Positions 8,201 to 16,828 of a stretch of 47,071 bases of DNA are shown here, one piece after another. The translations under genes and the position numbers were made by a program. A model generated the notes under the pieces. That model saw only the letters and a program-made list of their open reading frames with translations, did no database searches and was not told the origin of the DNA. Every line of letters starts with the position of its first letter. The first letter of the stretch is position 1. Source of the DNA: Zoogloea sp. (lineage in GTDB: Bacteria; Pseudomonadota; Gammaproteobacteria; Burkholderiales; Rhodocyclaceae); assembly GCA_009026175.1 (NCBI GenBank), contig WBTZ01000020.1:1-47071 (forward strand), read 5' to 3'.

Positions 8201-10770
8201 TTGCGCTTCTTGCCGGCGAGCTGGGCCGCCTCGGCCAGGTAGCCGGCCAGCTTGAGGCGCTGGGCTTCGCCGCCGGACAGGGTGGGCACCGGCTGGCCGA
8301 GGCGCAGGTACTCCAGGCCCACATCGGCCAGGGGCGCCAGGGCGGCGAGCACGGCTTTCTGGTCGGCGAAGAAGGCCAGGGCCTCGGAGACGGTCATCTC
8401 CAGCACGTCGGCGACGCTCCTGCCGCGCCAGTTGAGGGCCAGGATCTCCGGGCGGTAGCGTTTGCCGTCGCAGTCGGGGCAGCGCAGGTAGACGTCCGAC
8501 AGGAACTGCATCTCCACGTGCTCGAAGCCCGAGCCGGTGCAGGTGGGGCAGCGTCCGGTGCCCGAGTTGAAGCTGAAGGTGCCGGGCGTGTAGCCACGCT
8601 CCTTGGCCTCCTCGAGGTTGGCGTAGAGCTTGCGGATGGCGTCCCAGGCGCCGACGTAGCTGACCGGATTGGAGCGGGCGCTCTTGCCGATGGGGGACTG
8701 ATCCACCATCACCACGCCCTTCAGCCCAGCCGTGCCGTCCAGGCTGTCGAAGGCGCCGGGCGGCTCGGCGGCCTGGCCGAAGTGCTTGGCCAGGGCTGGG
8801 TAGAGCACATCCTGGATCAGGGTGGATTTACCGGAGCCGGACACCCCGGTGATGCCCACCAGGCAGTGCAGCGGGATGCCCAGGTCCACCCCGCGCAGGT
8901 TGTGCTGGCGGGCGCCACGGAGGCTCAGGCGCGGGGCGTCGGCCGCCACCGGGCGCAGCACCCGGCGGGCATCCACGCGCTTGCGGCCGGCGAGGTAGGC
9001 GCCGGTGAGGGAGGCCGGGTCGTTGGCGATCTGCGTCGGCGGGCCATAGGCGACGATCTCGCCGCCCCGCTCGCCGGGGCCGGGGCCGATGTCGAGCAGG
9101 CGGTCGGCGGCCAGCATCAGCTGCGGGTCGTGCTCCACCACCACCAGGGAATTGCCGGCATCGCGCAGGCACTCCATGACCCCCAGGATGCGGTTGATGT
9201 CCCGCGGATGCAGGCCGATGGAGGGTTCGTCGAGCACGAACAGGGTATTCACCAGCGAGGTGCCGAGGGCCGTGGTGAGGTTGATGCGCTGCACCTCACC
9301 GCCGGACAGGGTGCGCGACTGGCGGTCGAGGGTCAGGTAGCCGAGGCCCACCTCCTGCAGGTAGCGCAGGCGGCCGCGGATCTCGCCGAGGAGCAGTTCG
9401 GTGGCCTCATCCAGCGGTGCAGGCAGTTCCAGGCCGGCCACGAAGGGCACGATCTCCTCGACCGGCAGGGCCATCAGCTGATGGATGGCGAGGCTGCCCC
9501 CCGCCGACGGCAGGCGCCACAGCAGGGCGTCGGGCTTGAGGCGGGCACCATGGCAGGCTGGGCATTCGGTGTAGCTGCGGTAGCGCGACAGCAGCACCCG
9601 GATGTGCATCTTGTAGGCCTTGCTCTCCAGCCAGTCGAAAAAGTGGCGCACCCCGTACCAGTAGCGCGGCCAGGAGCTGTCCCAGTTCTTCCACTTTTCG
9701 TCGCCCTCCAGCAGCCACTGGCGGTGCTCCGGCGGCAGGTCGCGGAAGGGGATGTCCATGGCCACGCCGTGCTTCCTGGCCATCTTGGCCAGGTCGTCCT
9801 GGCATTCCTTGAAGCTGGGGCTCTGCCAGGGCTTGACCGCGCCCTCTTCGAGGGTCTTGGACTCGTCCGGGATGACCAGCGAGAAGTCCACCCCGATCAC
9901 TCGCCCAAAGCCCCGGCAGGTGTCGCAGGCGCCGATCGGCGAGTTGAAGGAGAACAGGCTGGGGGTGGGGTCGGAATAGGCGATGTCGCAGTCGGCACAG
10001 TGCAAGCCAGTGCTGAACTTCCAGCGCTGCTCGCCCTCATCGCCCACGGCGTGCACGCTGAGGCGGCCCTGGCCGGTGCGCAGGCCGGTCTCGAGGGCTT
10101 CCATGACCCGCGCGTGCTCGGCATTGCCGAGGCGGAAGCGGTCCTGCACCACGTGCAGCACCTGGCCTTCGCGGGCATGGATGCGGGTGTAGCCCTGCTG
10201 AGCCAGCAGGCCGGTGATCTCTTCGTCGCTGAAGTTGGCCGGCACCGTGACCGGGAAACTCACCACCAGGCGCGGGTCGCCGGCCGCTGCGGCGCGGGCG
10301 GCGAGGTCGTCGAAGATGCTGGCCGGGGTGTCGCGGCTCACCGGCTTGCCGCAGCAGCGGCAGTGCAGGCCGGCGGCGCGGGCGTAGAGCAGCTTGAAGT
10401 GGTCGGCCAGCTCGGTCATCGTCCCGACCGTGGAGCGGGAGGTGCGCACCGGGTTGGTCTGGTCGATGGCAATGGCCGGCGGCACGCCTTCGATGCGGTC
10501 CACCTGGGGCTTGTCCATGCGGTCCAGGAACTGCCGCGCATAGGGCGAGAAAGTCTCGACGTAGCGGCGCTGCCCCTCGGCATACAGGGTGTCGAAGACC
10601 AGGGAGCTCTTGCCCGAACCGGAGACGCCCGTCACCACCACCAGTTCGTTGTGGGGGATGTCGAGGGACAGATTCTTCAGGTTGTTCTGGCGGGCGCCGC
10701 GGATGCGGATGGCTTCGGCGGCGGCCGGCGGGTGGTCATGGTCGGCGCTGCAGGCAGGATCGGAACACAT
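5260..10770 (-). CDS. uvrA: Double-length UvrA-type ATPase (two fused UvrA units)
   Basis: An 1836-residue protein, about twice the usual 940 residues of UvrA, the DNA-damage sensor of nucleotide excision repair. It contains two complete UvrA units (about 1-960 and 975-1836), hence four ABC ATPase modules. Walker A motifs (G-x-S-G-S-G-K-S) include Lys54, Lys648 and Lys1015, with a fourth in the last third. There are four ABC signatures of the form LSGGExQR. Each unit has the CxxC pairs of the UvrA zinc modules, for example CPACHGARL and CPTC...CPDCDGKRY in the first half and CPSCHGARL and CPVC...CEACGGARF in the second. Since UvrA works as a homodimer, this chain could form an intramolecular dimer. 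The ATG at 10770 has no clear Shine-Dalgarno. Long UvrA-like proteins occur in other betaproteobacteria, usually beside a normal uvrA; whether this one acts in excision repair or in resistance is unknown. Confidence 0.9.
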   Translation of the reverse strand: MCSDPACSADHDHPPAAAEAIRIRGARQNNLKNLSLDIPHNELVVVTGVSGSGKSSLVFDTLYAEGQRRYVETFSPYARQFLDRMDKPQVDRIEGVPPAIAIDQTNPVRTSRSTVGTMTELADHFKLLYARAAGLHCRCCGKPVSRDTPASIFDDLAARAAAAGDPRLVVSFPVTVPANFSDEEITGLLAQQGYTRIHAREGQVLHVVQDRFRLGNAEHARVMEALETGLRTGQGRLSVHAVGDEGEQRWKFSTGLHCADCDIAYSDPTPSLFSFNSPIGACDTCRGFGRVIGVDFSLVIPDESKTLEEGAVKPWQSPSFKECQDDLAKMARKHGVAMDIPFRDLPPEHRQWLLEGDEKWKNWDSSWPRYWYGVRHFFDWLESKAYKMHIRVLLSRYRSYTECPACHGARLKPDALLWRLPSAGGSLAIHQLMALPVEEIVPFVAGLELPAPLDEATELLLGEIRGRLRYLQEVGLGYLTLDRQSRTLSGGEVQRINLTTALGTSLVNTLFVLDEPSIGLHPRDINRILGVMECLRDAGNSLVVVEHDPQLMLAADRLLDIGPGPGERGGEIVAYGPPTQIANDPASLTGAYLAGRKRVDARRVLRPVAADAPRLSLRGARQHNLRGVDLGIPLHCLVGITGVSGSGKSTLIQDVLYPALAKHFGQAAEPPGAFDSLDGTAGLKGVVMVDQSPIGKSARSNPVSYVGAWDAIRKLYANLEEAKERGYTPGTFSFNSGTGRCPTCTGSGFEHVEMQFLSDVYLRCPDCDGKRYRPEILALNWRGRSVADVLEMTVSEALAFFADQKAVLAALAPLADVGLEYLRLGQPVPTLSGGEAQRLKLAGYLAEAAQLAGKKRKAGDGGAGPGLLFLFDEPTTGLHFEDVARLLSAFEKLLDAGHSLVVIEHNLDVIAAADWLVDLGPEGGSGGGMIVAEGTPDALIATPASHTGKALADYAAQLSAMQAAPRVAEPAPRYRAVAQKAITIRHARHHNLKNISLDIPRDKFTVITGLSGSGKSTLAFDIVFGEGQRRYLESLNAYARQFAQPSARPEVDAIFGIPPTVAIEQRVSRGGRKSTVGTLTEIQPFLRLLYVKLGTQYCPDCDVPVTPQSFEAIVAQIQRDCAGQSVELLAPLVVNRKGLYTDLAKWARGKGFDQLRVDGDYLPTRKWPRLDRYKEHNIELPLGMVKVGPDTEALLRDYVEAALEHGKGVLKVLPLGAPGAPLITLSTLRACPDCGTSFPEPDPRLFSYNAKHGWCPDCYGTGIRIAGKVDNPDDLDLGELETDSEEACPSCHGARLNPVARAVRFRDLGLHELSSLAVGKASGFFEALQLARREAEIGRDLVSEIRGRLDFLQKVGLGYLALDRAAPTLSGGEAQRIRLAAQLGSNLTGVCYILDEPTIGLHPRDNQLLLDTLEALRGRGNTLLVVEHDEDTIRRADHVIDIGPGAGVRGGQIIAQGRLADLMAAPDSATGRCFNHPLVHPLGPRRAVAADHPALHVRNATLHNLKGVSARVPLGRLTVVTGVSGSGKSTFARDVVHASLAAGAPVGCAGLEGRELIGRLLEVDQTPIGKTPRSCPATYIGFWDAIRKMFAETTEAKMRGWTASRFSFNTGAGRCPVCEGQGQITIEMNFLPDVKMPCEACGGARFNPETLTVHWKGRSVAEVLGMAVEEAVDFFAAHPSIAHPLRLLQDVGLGYLTLGQPSPTLSGGEAQRIKLVSELAKVRGRAGESAAGPGRPLPPEKHTLYVLDEPTVGLHMADVEKLIHVLHRLADAGHTVLVIEHDLDLMAEADWLIDLGPEGGDGGGEIVAEGPPESVVQVARSHTGRILGEFMAARRA
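5262..5363. repeat. 102-bp direct repeat, copy B (inside the 3' end of the uvrA-type gene)
   Basis: This is the in-place copy of the repeat. It covers the C-terminal codons of the uvrA-type gene up to the last base of its stop region and is identical to 3213-3314. Confidence 0.97.
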
Positions 10771-10863
10771 GGCGATAGGTGAATGAAAACACAGTACGCA
10801 TTGTAGTGTCTTCCGCCCTCCCCACGCTGCAGCCTGGCGCCCATTTACGGCACGCCGCGCAGC

Positions 10864-12822
10864 TCAGGGGTTGATCACCCGGTCGATGGCCGCCTCGTCC
10901 ACCAGGGAATAAGGCAGGACGCACCGGGCTTCGGACAGGTTTGCCAGGGCCCGGGCAGTGACCGCCAGCACCAGCTGGCTGTCACCGTCGGCAATCAGGA
11001 TCAGGTGCTGCTGCGGCCCCAGCAGGGCCACGAAGCCGCGCATCACGCTGCCACTGGGCAGGCCGATGGCAACCGGGTCGCCGACCTCGACCTCCTCCCA
11101 TTCCGGCGGCAGGCACTGCTCGCCGACGAAATACTGCTTGTGCTTGAGCACCCACAGGTTCTGCACGTCGGCCACCGGCGTGAGGGCCGGCACGGCGACC
11201 GGCCGGCGCATCGGTGGCGGCAGGGGATGACCGGCGATCAGGGCCGCCAGCAGGCTGCGCATCGTGGTAAGCCCCTCGACCACCTTCTCGTCGCTCAAAC
11301 CGATCCAGCGCAGGCCGTCCTCCAGGCCGGCCATCAGCGCCCGCATCTGGGCCTGCAACTCGGCCCGGGCAGCGGCATCCGGATGCGCCCGGGTACTGCT
11401 CAGCAGGCGGTTGGCCATCTGCACCCGGGCGGCCCAGCGCGGGCTCTCGGTGCCATAGCGGTAAGCCGCCTTGGCCAGCACATGGACCCAGTAACCCTCC
11501 ACGAAATCCCGGGCGGCGGCACTGTCGTCCGGGCTCAGCATCAGGTGGATGGCGCGGCTCGCCTGGTGCAGCGCCACCTCCCGGCGCTCCAGTCGCCCGG
11601 CCTCGCCGGCAAGGGTGGCAGCACGCTCGAGGGCATGGCGACGGCGCGCCTCGATCAGGCCCTCTGCATTGACCAGCGCCGCCTCGACGTCCTTCTCACC
11701 GATGCGGGGCGCCTTGGCCAGCTCCCTGGCCAGGTGCAGCAAGGCGCGGCACACCGGCAATTCCGGCGAGCAATCGGGCGCCAGGGTGCGCCCCAGGTTG
11801 CCGATCAGGTCCAGCAGGCGCAGGGCCGCGTGACGTGGTTCGGCGAGCAGGGTCTCGCTGCGCAGGGCCAGGCGCAGGAGCGGGATCCGCAGCTGGGCAA
11901 CAACCGCCCGGAGCGCCGCCGGCAGGACACCCTCCCGGGCCGCGTAGTCGCACACGGCCTCGATGACCTCCACCGCAACCGCCCGGCCGGGTGACAACAG
12001 GGCACCCAGTTCGCTGGTCCCCAGGGATTCCGACATGCCCTCGCCACTGCGCTGGCGCTCCCCGAGCCAAGCCTCGACCCGGTCGAGCAACGCGGCGGCC
12101 AGGCCCGCGTCCAGGCTGCTGCGCCCGCCCCGCATCTCCTGGCGGCGCGCCATGACCGCGAGGCGCAGGGATTCGACCGGATGGATCGGCAGGCTGCTGC
12201 GGGCCGCGGCCGAGTTTGTCCAGCTCACCCTCTCGGGCTGGCGCGATACCGCGCGCGGGCGAAGCGGCTCGACTCCCGCCGTCGAGAGTCTCTGCTCCAG
12301 GGCACGATAGAAGGCACACAGATGGCGCCCGAGGGCCGGCTCGAGGAGCGGGATCAGCTTCAAGGCCTCCACCGGACTCAAGCCTTCCCTGTCCTTGAAG
12401 GCACGCAGGGCGCGGCAGACAGCCTCGGTGCCGAGGGGCAGCTCCTCGGGAGGCACCGCATCCACACCGGAGAGCAGCGGCCGCATCCGGATGTTGAGGG
12501 CTGCCAGCTCCCTCTCGCAGAAGGCGTGCAGGCGCTGATCGAGGTTCATCAGCTCGACGGAGTAATCGAGATCCTCGTCGTGGACCAGGCTGATCCTCGA
12601 TGCCGTGAGCCCCTTTGCCGATTCAAAGCCCGGACGCCCGCCGCCGCAGAGCTCATCGAAGCACTCACCGGCGGCATTCACAAAGGCCGTACGCCAGCCC
12701 GGATGCTGGACAACCTCCTCGACGGCGGCGCCCAGCGCGGCCAGAAAGCCCTGCCGGCAATGGGCAATCAGAAGGTTGGCGGGAGTGGTCGGCGATGGGC
12801 CGGCGGGCTTGAGGGACTGCAT
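10864..12822 (-). CDS. DUF1631-like cytoplasmic protein of unknown function
   Basis: A protein of about 652 residues without signal peptide or membrane segments. It is mostly helical and rich in Leu, Ala and Arg. The segment around HDEDLDYSVELMNLDQRLH, followed by LPLGTEAVCRALRAFKD, resembles the start of DUF1631 proteins (acidic L-V-x-E-x-x-x-x, then N/L-P-L-G-P-x-x-x-C-x-A-F). The C-terminal 100 residues (LWVLKHKQYFVGEQCLPPEW onward) look like a small beta-rich domain of PilZ-like size, as in that family. Function is unknown. The start is uncertain: the ATG at 12822 (MQSLKPAGPSP) lacks a visible Shine-Dalgarno, and the frame extends to a TTG at 12891. It lies 93 bp upstream of the uvrA-type gene on the same strand and could share its transcript. 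Family assignment is by eye. Confidence 0.65.
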   Translation of the reverse strand: MQSLKPAGPSPTTPANLLIAHCRQGFLAALGAAVEEVVQHPGWRTAFVNAAGECFDELCGGGRPGFESAKGLTASRISLVHDEDLDYSVELMNLDQRLHAFCERELAALNIRMRPLLSGVDAVPPEELPLGTEAVCRALRAFKDREGLSPVEALKLIPLLEPALGRHLCAFYRALEQRLSTAGVEPLRPRAVSRQPERVSWTNSAAARSSLPIHPVESLRLAVMARRQEMRGGRSSLDAGLAAALLDRVEAWLGERQRSGEGMSESLGTSELGALLSPGRAVAVEVIEAVCDYAAREGVLPAALRAVVAQLRIPLLRLALRSETLLAEPRHAALRLLDLIGNLGRTLAPDCSPELPVCRALLHLARELAKAPRIGEKDVEAALVNAEGLIEARRRHALERAATLAGEAGRLERREVALHQASRAIHLMLSPDDSAAARDFVEGYWVHVLAKAAYRYGTESPRWAARVQMANRLLSSTRAHPDAAARAELQAQMRALMAGLEDGLRWIGLSDEKVVEGLTTMRSLLAALIAGHPLPPPMRRPVAVPALTPVADVQNLWVLKHKQYFVGEQCLPPEWEEVEVGDPVAIGLPSGSVMRGFVALLGPQQHLILIADGDSQLVLAVTARALANLSEARCVLPYSLVDEAAIDRVINP

Positions 12823-13190
12823 GGGAGGCGGGGAGAGTATGAATGTCACAGATTGTGATACACAAGCCGGCAAAGAAAACAGGGCACGCAAGCCGCTCCG
12901 TGATGTACGCCATGGCTCACCCCACGGCAGTCACGGAAACGCAAAATTCTGTTGAAGAACCTCGAGATCCGGCCGTAAGTTCCTGGTAGCCGCGTTCCCT
13001 GCGTAGACCACGCAGCAAACGGCAGGGTTCGCCGCCTCCCGCCCAGGCGGGCCTCAATCCTCCCGGCCCGTGACATAGTGACGGCGAGGAGAGAGAATCG
13101 TCGGACAAGAATCCTGGCCTTCCATAAAATGCCAAAATTAACTTTTTTGGCAAATTCAACAACCTGCTGCACACATTGTTGATCACGTTC
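12823..13190. other. Divergent intergenic region with inverted repeats
   Basis: 368 bases separate the DUF1631-like gene (minus) from the HDOD gene (plus). It contains TCACA-GAT-TGTGA (12846-12858) just upstream of the DUF1631-like start, a nested hairpin around CTGCGT...ACGCAG near 12997-13015, and a perfect 8-bp inverted repeat at 13130-13152 near the HDOD start. The A/T-rich run at 13120-13160 is the likeliest promoter area. No coding sequence is recognisable. Confidence 0.5.
13130..13152. promoter_or_regulatory. Inverted repeat upstream of the HDOD gene (candidate operator)
   Basis: TGCCAAAA (13130-13137) and TTTTGGCA (13145-13152) form a perfect 8-bp inverted repeat with a 7-base A/T-rich centre. 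It ends 38 bp before the HDOD start codon, where promoter or operator elements are expected. The symmetry suggests a dimeric regulator; the regulator is not identifiable. Confidence 0.4.
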
Positions 13191-14048
13191 ATGAACACTG
13201 CCGTCGATACGCGTTCCCTCACCCACTCCGAACTCGAAGAGGCCCTGGCATCCGTCCGGATCCCGGCCTACCCCGCGACCGTGGCCGAGGTCATGCGCGA
13301 GGCCCAGAAGGACGACCCCCAGGTCAAGGTCCTGGCCCGCATCATCTCGTCCGACGTAGGCATGTCTGCCCTCGCGGTCAAGCTGGCCAATTCGCCCATG
13401 TTCGGCAACGGCGGCCCGGTGAAGAGCGTGCAGCAGGCGGTCAGCCGCCTGGGCACGAGCAACATCCTCAACGTGGTCATCGCGGTCGCCCTGCGCAACA
13501 CCACCACCGGCCTGCCGGCCGACCTGATGGAGAGGTTCTGGGCCCGGACCTCCACCCTGGCGCTGGCCACCGGGGTGCTGGCGCGCCGCCACATGGGCAT
13601 CTCGCCCGATGCCGCCTACACCTACGCCCTGTTCCATGACGCGGCGATCCCGGTGCTGATGCTCAATTTCCCGAACTATGCGGAGATCTGCGGCGAGGCC
13701 CTGCACGATCCTGAAAGCCTCATTCCGATCGAGCGCGAACATTTCAACTGCGACCATGCGGTGGTGGGCTGGCTGCTCGCCCGCAGCTGGGGCCTGCCGC
13801 CCCTGATTGCCTCGGCCATCCGCTATCACCATGATCCCGAGGTCTACATCCTGCCGGAGAAGGAGCTGCCCTCCAGCGCCCTGGCCCTGATCGCCGTCAC
13901 CGTGATCACCGAGCACGCCATTGCAGACCTGACGGGCACCGCCGCTCCGGTGGGAAGCAAGGCCTTTGAAAACGCCAAGATGTTCCTCGGCAGCTCGGAT
14001 GCGGATATCGACGAATTCCGCGAGCTCATCGCTGCCGCACTGGTCTGA
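13191..14048 (+). CDS. HDOD-domain signalling protein
   Basis: A 285-residue soluble protein, nearly all of it one HDOD domain (about residues 15-220), the HD-related output domain that usually lacks phosphodiesterase activity. Typical segments are VKVLARIISSDVGMSALAVK, MFGNGGPVKSVQQAVSRLG, and the HD-like ALFHDAAIPVLM, DHAVVGWLLARSWGLPP and AIRYHH. HDOD proteins act in bacterial signal transduction, motility and surface behaviour, often with c-di-GMP or chemosensory pathways; the partner here is not evident. The ATG at 13191 was preferred over an upstream TTG at 13176; neither has a strong Shine-Dalgarno. It is monocistronic, ending at the terminator hairpin at 14076. Confidence 0.88.
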   Translation: MNTAVDTRSLTHSELEEALASVRIPAYPATVAEVMREAQKDDPQVKVLARIISSDVGMSALAVKLANSPMFGNGGPVKSVQQAVSRLGTSNILNVVIAVALRNTTTGLPADLMERFWARTSTLALATGVLARRHMGISPDAAYTYALFHDAAIPVLMLNFPNYAEICGEALHDPESLIPIEREHFNCDHAVVGWLLARSWGLPPLIASAIRYHHDPEVYILPEKELPSSALALIAVTVITEHAIADLTGTAAPVGSKAFENAKMFLGSSDADIDEFRELIAAALV

Positions 14049-14075
14049 GGCCCCGACCGGAAACCGGTGAGCCGC

Positions 14076-14115
14076 CCAACAAAAAGCCCGCCATGATCGG
14101 CGGGCTTTTTGTTGG
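14076..14115. terminator. Bidirectional intrinsic terminator
   Basis: A perfect 17-bp stem, CCAACAAAAAGCCCGCC (14076-14092) with its complement (14099-14115), encloses the loop ATGATC. The A-run and T-run within the arms provide a U-tract in both directions. It lies between the convergent HDOD and topB genes and should serve both. Confidence 0.93.
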
Positions 14116-14138
14116 TCAGGCGGAAGCGGTGACCGGGC

Positions 14139-16667
14139 CTACTCCTCGGCCGCAGCTTTCTTGCGCGTGACAGGCTTCTTGGCCGCCGCGGGCGCCTTGG
14201 GCTCCTTCTTCTCGAACTCGAAGCCGACCTTGCCGTCGTCGCCCCTCACCAGGAAGGCCGAGAACTTGCGCTTGGTGCGGCTCGAGACGAAGCCCCGCAG
14301 CAATTCGGTACGCCCCGTATCGAGGAGCTTGTGCATCTGCTCCCGCTCGATGGGTTGCTGCAGGATGATCTTGCCGGAGCGGAAGTCGCAGGACTTGTCC
14401 GGCCCGACCGATTTCTCGCAGACGTAGGACAGGCCATGCTCGTACACCTGGGCCTGGCACTTGGGGCACTGGCCCAAAGAGTCCTGCCCGGAGAAATCCA
14501 CCGCTTCGGCAGCCTCGTCCTCCTTGGGCTGACCAAAGTCGAACTCGGGCTGCTTGTCGTCATTGAGGCGGATCTCGGCATTGAACAGCCGCCCCATCTT
14601 GTTGCGGAAGCCGAGCAGCGGACCGACCCGGCCAGTGGCCAGCAGCGCCTCGATCTCGGAGATCTCGAACTGGCGGCCGGCGACGATCTTCCAGGCACTC
14701 CAGTCGCAGGCCTGGCAGGCGAACTTCTTGTAGTTCTCCTTCACCAGGCCGCCGCACTTCGGGCAGGGCGTCTGCAGGGTGGCGAAATCGCCGGGCACCG
14801 TATCCGACTCGTAGCGCTTGGCCCGCTCGACGATGTCCCGGGTCATGGCCTGGATGTGCTCCATGAACTCCGCGCGGGACAGGGCGCCCCGCTCCATCTG
14901 GGCCAGCTTGTGCTCCCACTCGCCGGTCAGCTCGGGCGAGGTCAGCTCGTTGGTGCCCAGGCCGCGCAGCAGGGTGATCAGGGAGAAGGCCTTGGCCGTC
15001 GGGATCAGCTCCTTGCCGTCGCGCAGCATGTAGGTCTCGCCGATCAGGTTCTCGATGATCTGGGCGCGGGTCGCCGGTGTGCCGAGGCCGCGTCCGGCCA
15101 TGGCGGCGCGCAGCTCCTCGTCGTCCACCATCTTGCCGGCGCCCTCCATGGCCGACAGCAGGGTCGCTTCGTTGAAGCGTGCGGGCGGCTTGGTGACCAG
15201 TGACTTGAGCAGGATCTCGTCGGTGCTGACCTTCTCGCCCGGCGTCACCGCCACCAGCTGGGGCGTGCCGCCCTCTTCGTCGTCGGCCACGGCCGCCGCC
15301 TTGCCATACACCGCCAGCCAGCCCGGATTGACGAGGATCTTGCCCTCGGTCTTGAAGGCCTCGCCCTCGACCCGGGTGATGCGGGTGGTCACGCGGTATT
15401 CGGCGGCCGGGTAGAACACGGCCAGGAAGCGCCGGGTGACCAGGTCGTAGATCTTGGCCTCGGCCTCGGACAGGCTCTTGGGCGCCGTGCCGGTGGGGAT
15501 GATGGCGAAGTGGTCGGAAATCTTGGCGTTGTTGAAGATCCGCTTGTTGGGCTTGGCCCACCCCTGCTTGACGATCTCGTTGGCAAACGGGGCGTAGCTG
15601 TCGGGCAGGCCACCGAGAATGCCTTTCACCTGCCCCACGTAATCCTCCGGCAGGGCGCGGGCATCGGTACGCGGGTAGGTCAGGACCTTGTGCTTCTCGT
15701 ACAGGGCCTGGGCCAGCTGCAGCGTGGTCCGGGCCGAGAAGCCGAAACGGCCGTTGGCTTCGCGCTGCAGGGAGGTCAGGTCGAACAGCAGCGGCGACAG
15801 CTGGGTGGAGGGCTTGGACTCCTCCTCAACCGTCCCCGGCTTGCCCTCGCACTTGGCCTTGATGGCCTGGGCACGGGCCTTGTCCCACAACCGGAAGGCG
15901 GTGGCATGCTCGGCCAGCGGCGTGCCCTCCTCGGGCTTCCTGAAGCCTTCGTCGAACCAGCGGCCGGCGTAAGCACCCGCAGCGCAGCCGAAGCTGGCCT
16001 CCAGCTCCCAGTAGTCGGTGGGCTTGAAGGCGCGGATCTTTTCTTCACGCTCGACCACGATGGCCAACGTCGGCGTCTGCACGCGCCCCACCGTGGTGAG
16101 GTGGAAACCGCCGGTCTTGGAGTTGAAGGCGGTCATCGCCCGGGTGCCGTTGATGCCGATCAGCCAGTCGCTCTCGGCCCGGCACACGGCGGCCTCGCGC
16201 AGGCCCTCCACGTCGGCGGCGGCGCGCAGCTGGGCAAAGCCGTCGCGGATGGCGCCGGCCGTCATGGACTGCAGCCACAGGCGCTGCACCGGCTTGGTGG
16301 TGCCGGAATGCTGCACGATGAAGCTGAAGATCAGCTCGCCCTCGCGCCCCGCGTCGCAGGCGTTGATCAGGCCGGTGACGTCCTTGCGCTTGATCAGGCG
16401 GGTGAGCAGCTTGAGCCGGTCTTCGGTCTTCTCGATGGGATTGAGCGCGAAATGCGGCGGTATCACGGGCAGGTGGGCGAACGACCACTTGCCGCGCTTG
16501 ACCTCGAATTCGGCGGGCACCGCAAGCTCCAGCAAGTGACCCACGGCGGAAGAGAGCACGTAGTGCTCGGATTCGAAATAATCCTTTTCCTTGGTGAAAC
16601 CACCCAGGGATCGGGCGATGTCCGCCGCGACAGAAGGTTTTTCCGCGATGATCAGCTGCTTGCTCAT
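14139..16667 (-). CDS. topB: DNA topoisomerase III
   Basis: An 842-residue type IA topoisomerase that passes single strands to decatenate DNA and resolve recombination or replication intermediates. The N-terminal TOPRIM domain starts MSKQLIIAEKPSVAADIA and contains the acidic DAGREGE (105-111) for Mg binding. The active-site Tyr331 is in LTYPRTDA. After the catalytic core come two C-terminal zinc-ribbon-like segments (CPKCGGLVKENYKKFACQAC and CPKCQAQVYEHGLSYVC with a later Cys) and a Lys/Ala-rich tail for DNA binding, so the protein is longer than E. coli TopB (653 residues), as in related betaproteobacteria. The ATG at 16667 is chosen because it begins the conserved TOPRIM sequence; extension upstream to 16724 has no homology. 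smg and dprA lie upstream on the same strand. Confidence 0.96.
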   Translation of the reverse strand: MSKQLIIAEKPSVAADIARSLGGFTKEKDYFESEHYVLSSAVGHLLELAVPAEFEVKRGKWSFAHLPVIPPHFALNPIEKTEDRLKLLTRLIKRKDVTGLINACDAGREGELIFSFIVQHSGTTKPVQRLWLQSMTAGAIRDGFAQLRAAADVEGLREAAVCRAESDWLIGINGTRAMTAFNSKTGGFHLTTVGRVQTPTLAIVVEREEKIRAFKPTDYWELEASFGCAAGAYAGRWFDEGFRKPEEGTPLAEHATAFRLWDKARAQAIKAKCEGKPGTVEEESKPSTQLSPLLFDLTSLQREANGRFGFSARTTLQLAQALYEKHKVLTYPRTDARALPEDYVGQVKGILGGLPDSYAPFANEIVKQGWAKPNKRIFNNAKISDHFAIIPTGTAPKSLSEAEAKIYDLVTRRFLAVFYPAAEYRVTTRITRVEGEAFKTEGKILVNPGWLAVYGKAAAVADDEEGGTPQLVAVTPGEKVSTDEILLKSLVTKPPARFNEATLLSAMEGAGKMVDDEELRAAMAGRGLGTPATRAQIIENLIGETYMLRDGKELIPTAKAFSLITLLRGLGTNELTSPELTGEWEHKLAQMERGALSRAEFMEHIQAMTRDIVERAKRYESDTVPGDFATLQTPCPKCGGLVKENYKKFACQACDWSAWKIVAGRQFEISEIEALLATGRVGPLLGFRNKMGRLFNAEIRLNDDKQPEFDFGQPKEDEAAEAVDFSGQDSLGQCPKCQAQVYEHGLSYVCEKSVGPDKSCDFRSGKIILQQPIEREQMHKLLDTGRTELLRGFVSSRTKRKFSAFLVRGDDGKVGFEFEKKEPKAPAAAKKPVTRKKAAAEE

Positions 16668-16828
16668 GCCTGTAGGGTGCCTCGTGACGCCTTGGTAGGA
16701 AGATGTAAACACGCAGCTGCACACCCCTTGGCGGGGCGCTCGGCAAACCGGTTTACTGGCGCTCGGGTTGTTGGGAGCTGCGGCGCATCATACGGAAGGC
16801 CGTGCCGGGCTTGCAAGCCAACGGCCAT

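Noticed and set aside
5305-10782. A plus-strand open frame of about 1825 codons antisense to the whole uvrA-type gene
   Set aside because: It mirrors the GC-rich codon bias of the real gene (no TTA/CTA/TCA codons on the coding strand). Its product is low-complexity Ala/Gly/Val/Leu/Gln/His without any domain.
12955-13075. c-di-GMP (GEMM) riboswitch before the HDOD gene
   Set aside because: A GCAAAC segment and hairpins are present, but the second conserved GGACGCAAAGCC-type block is missing.
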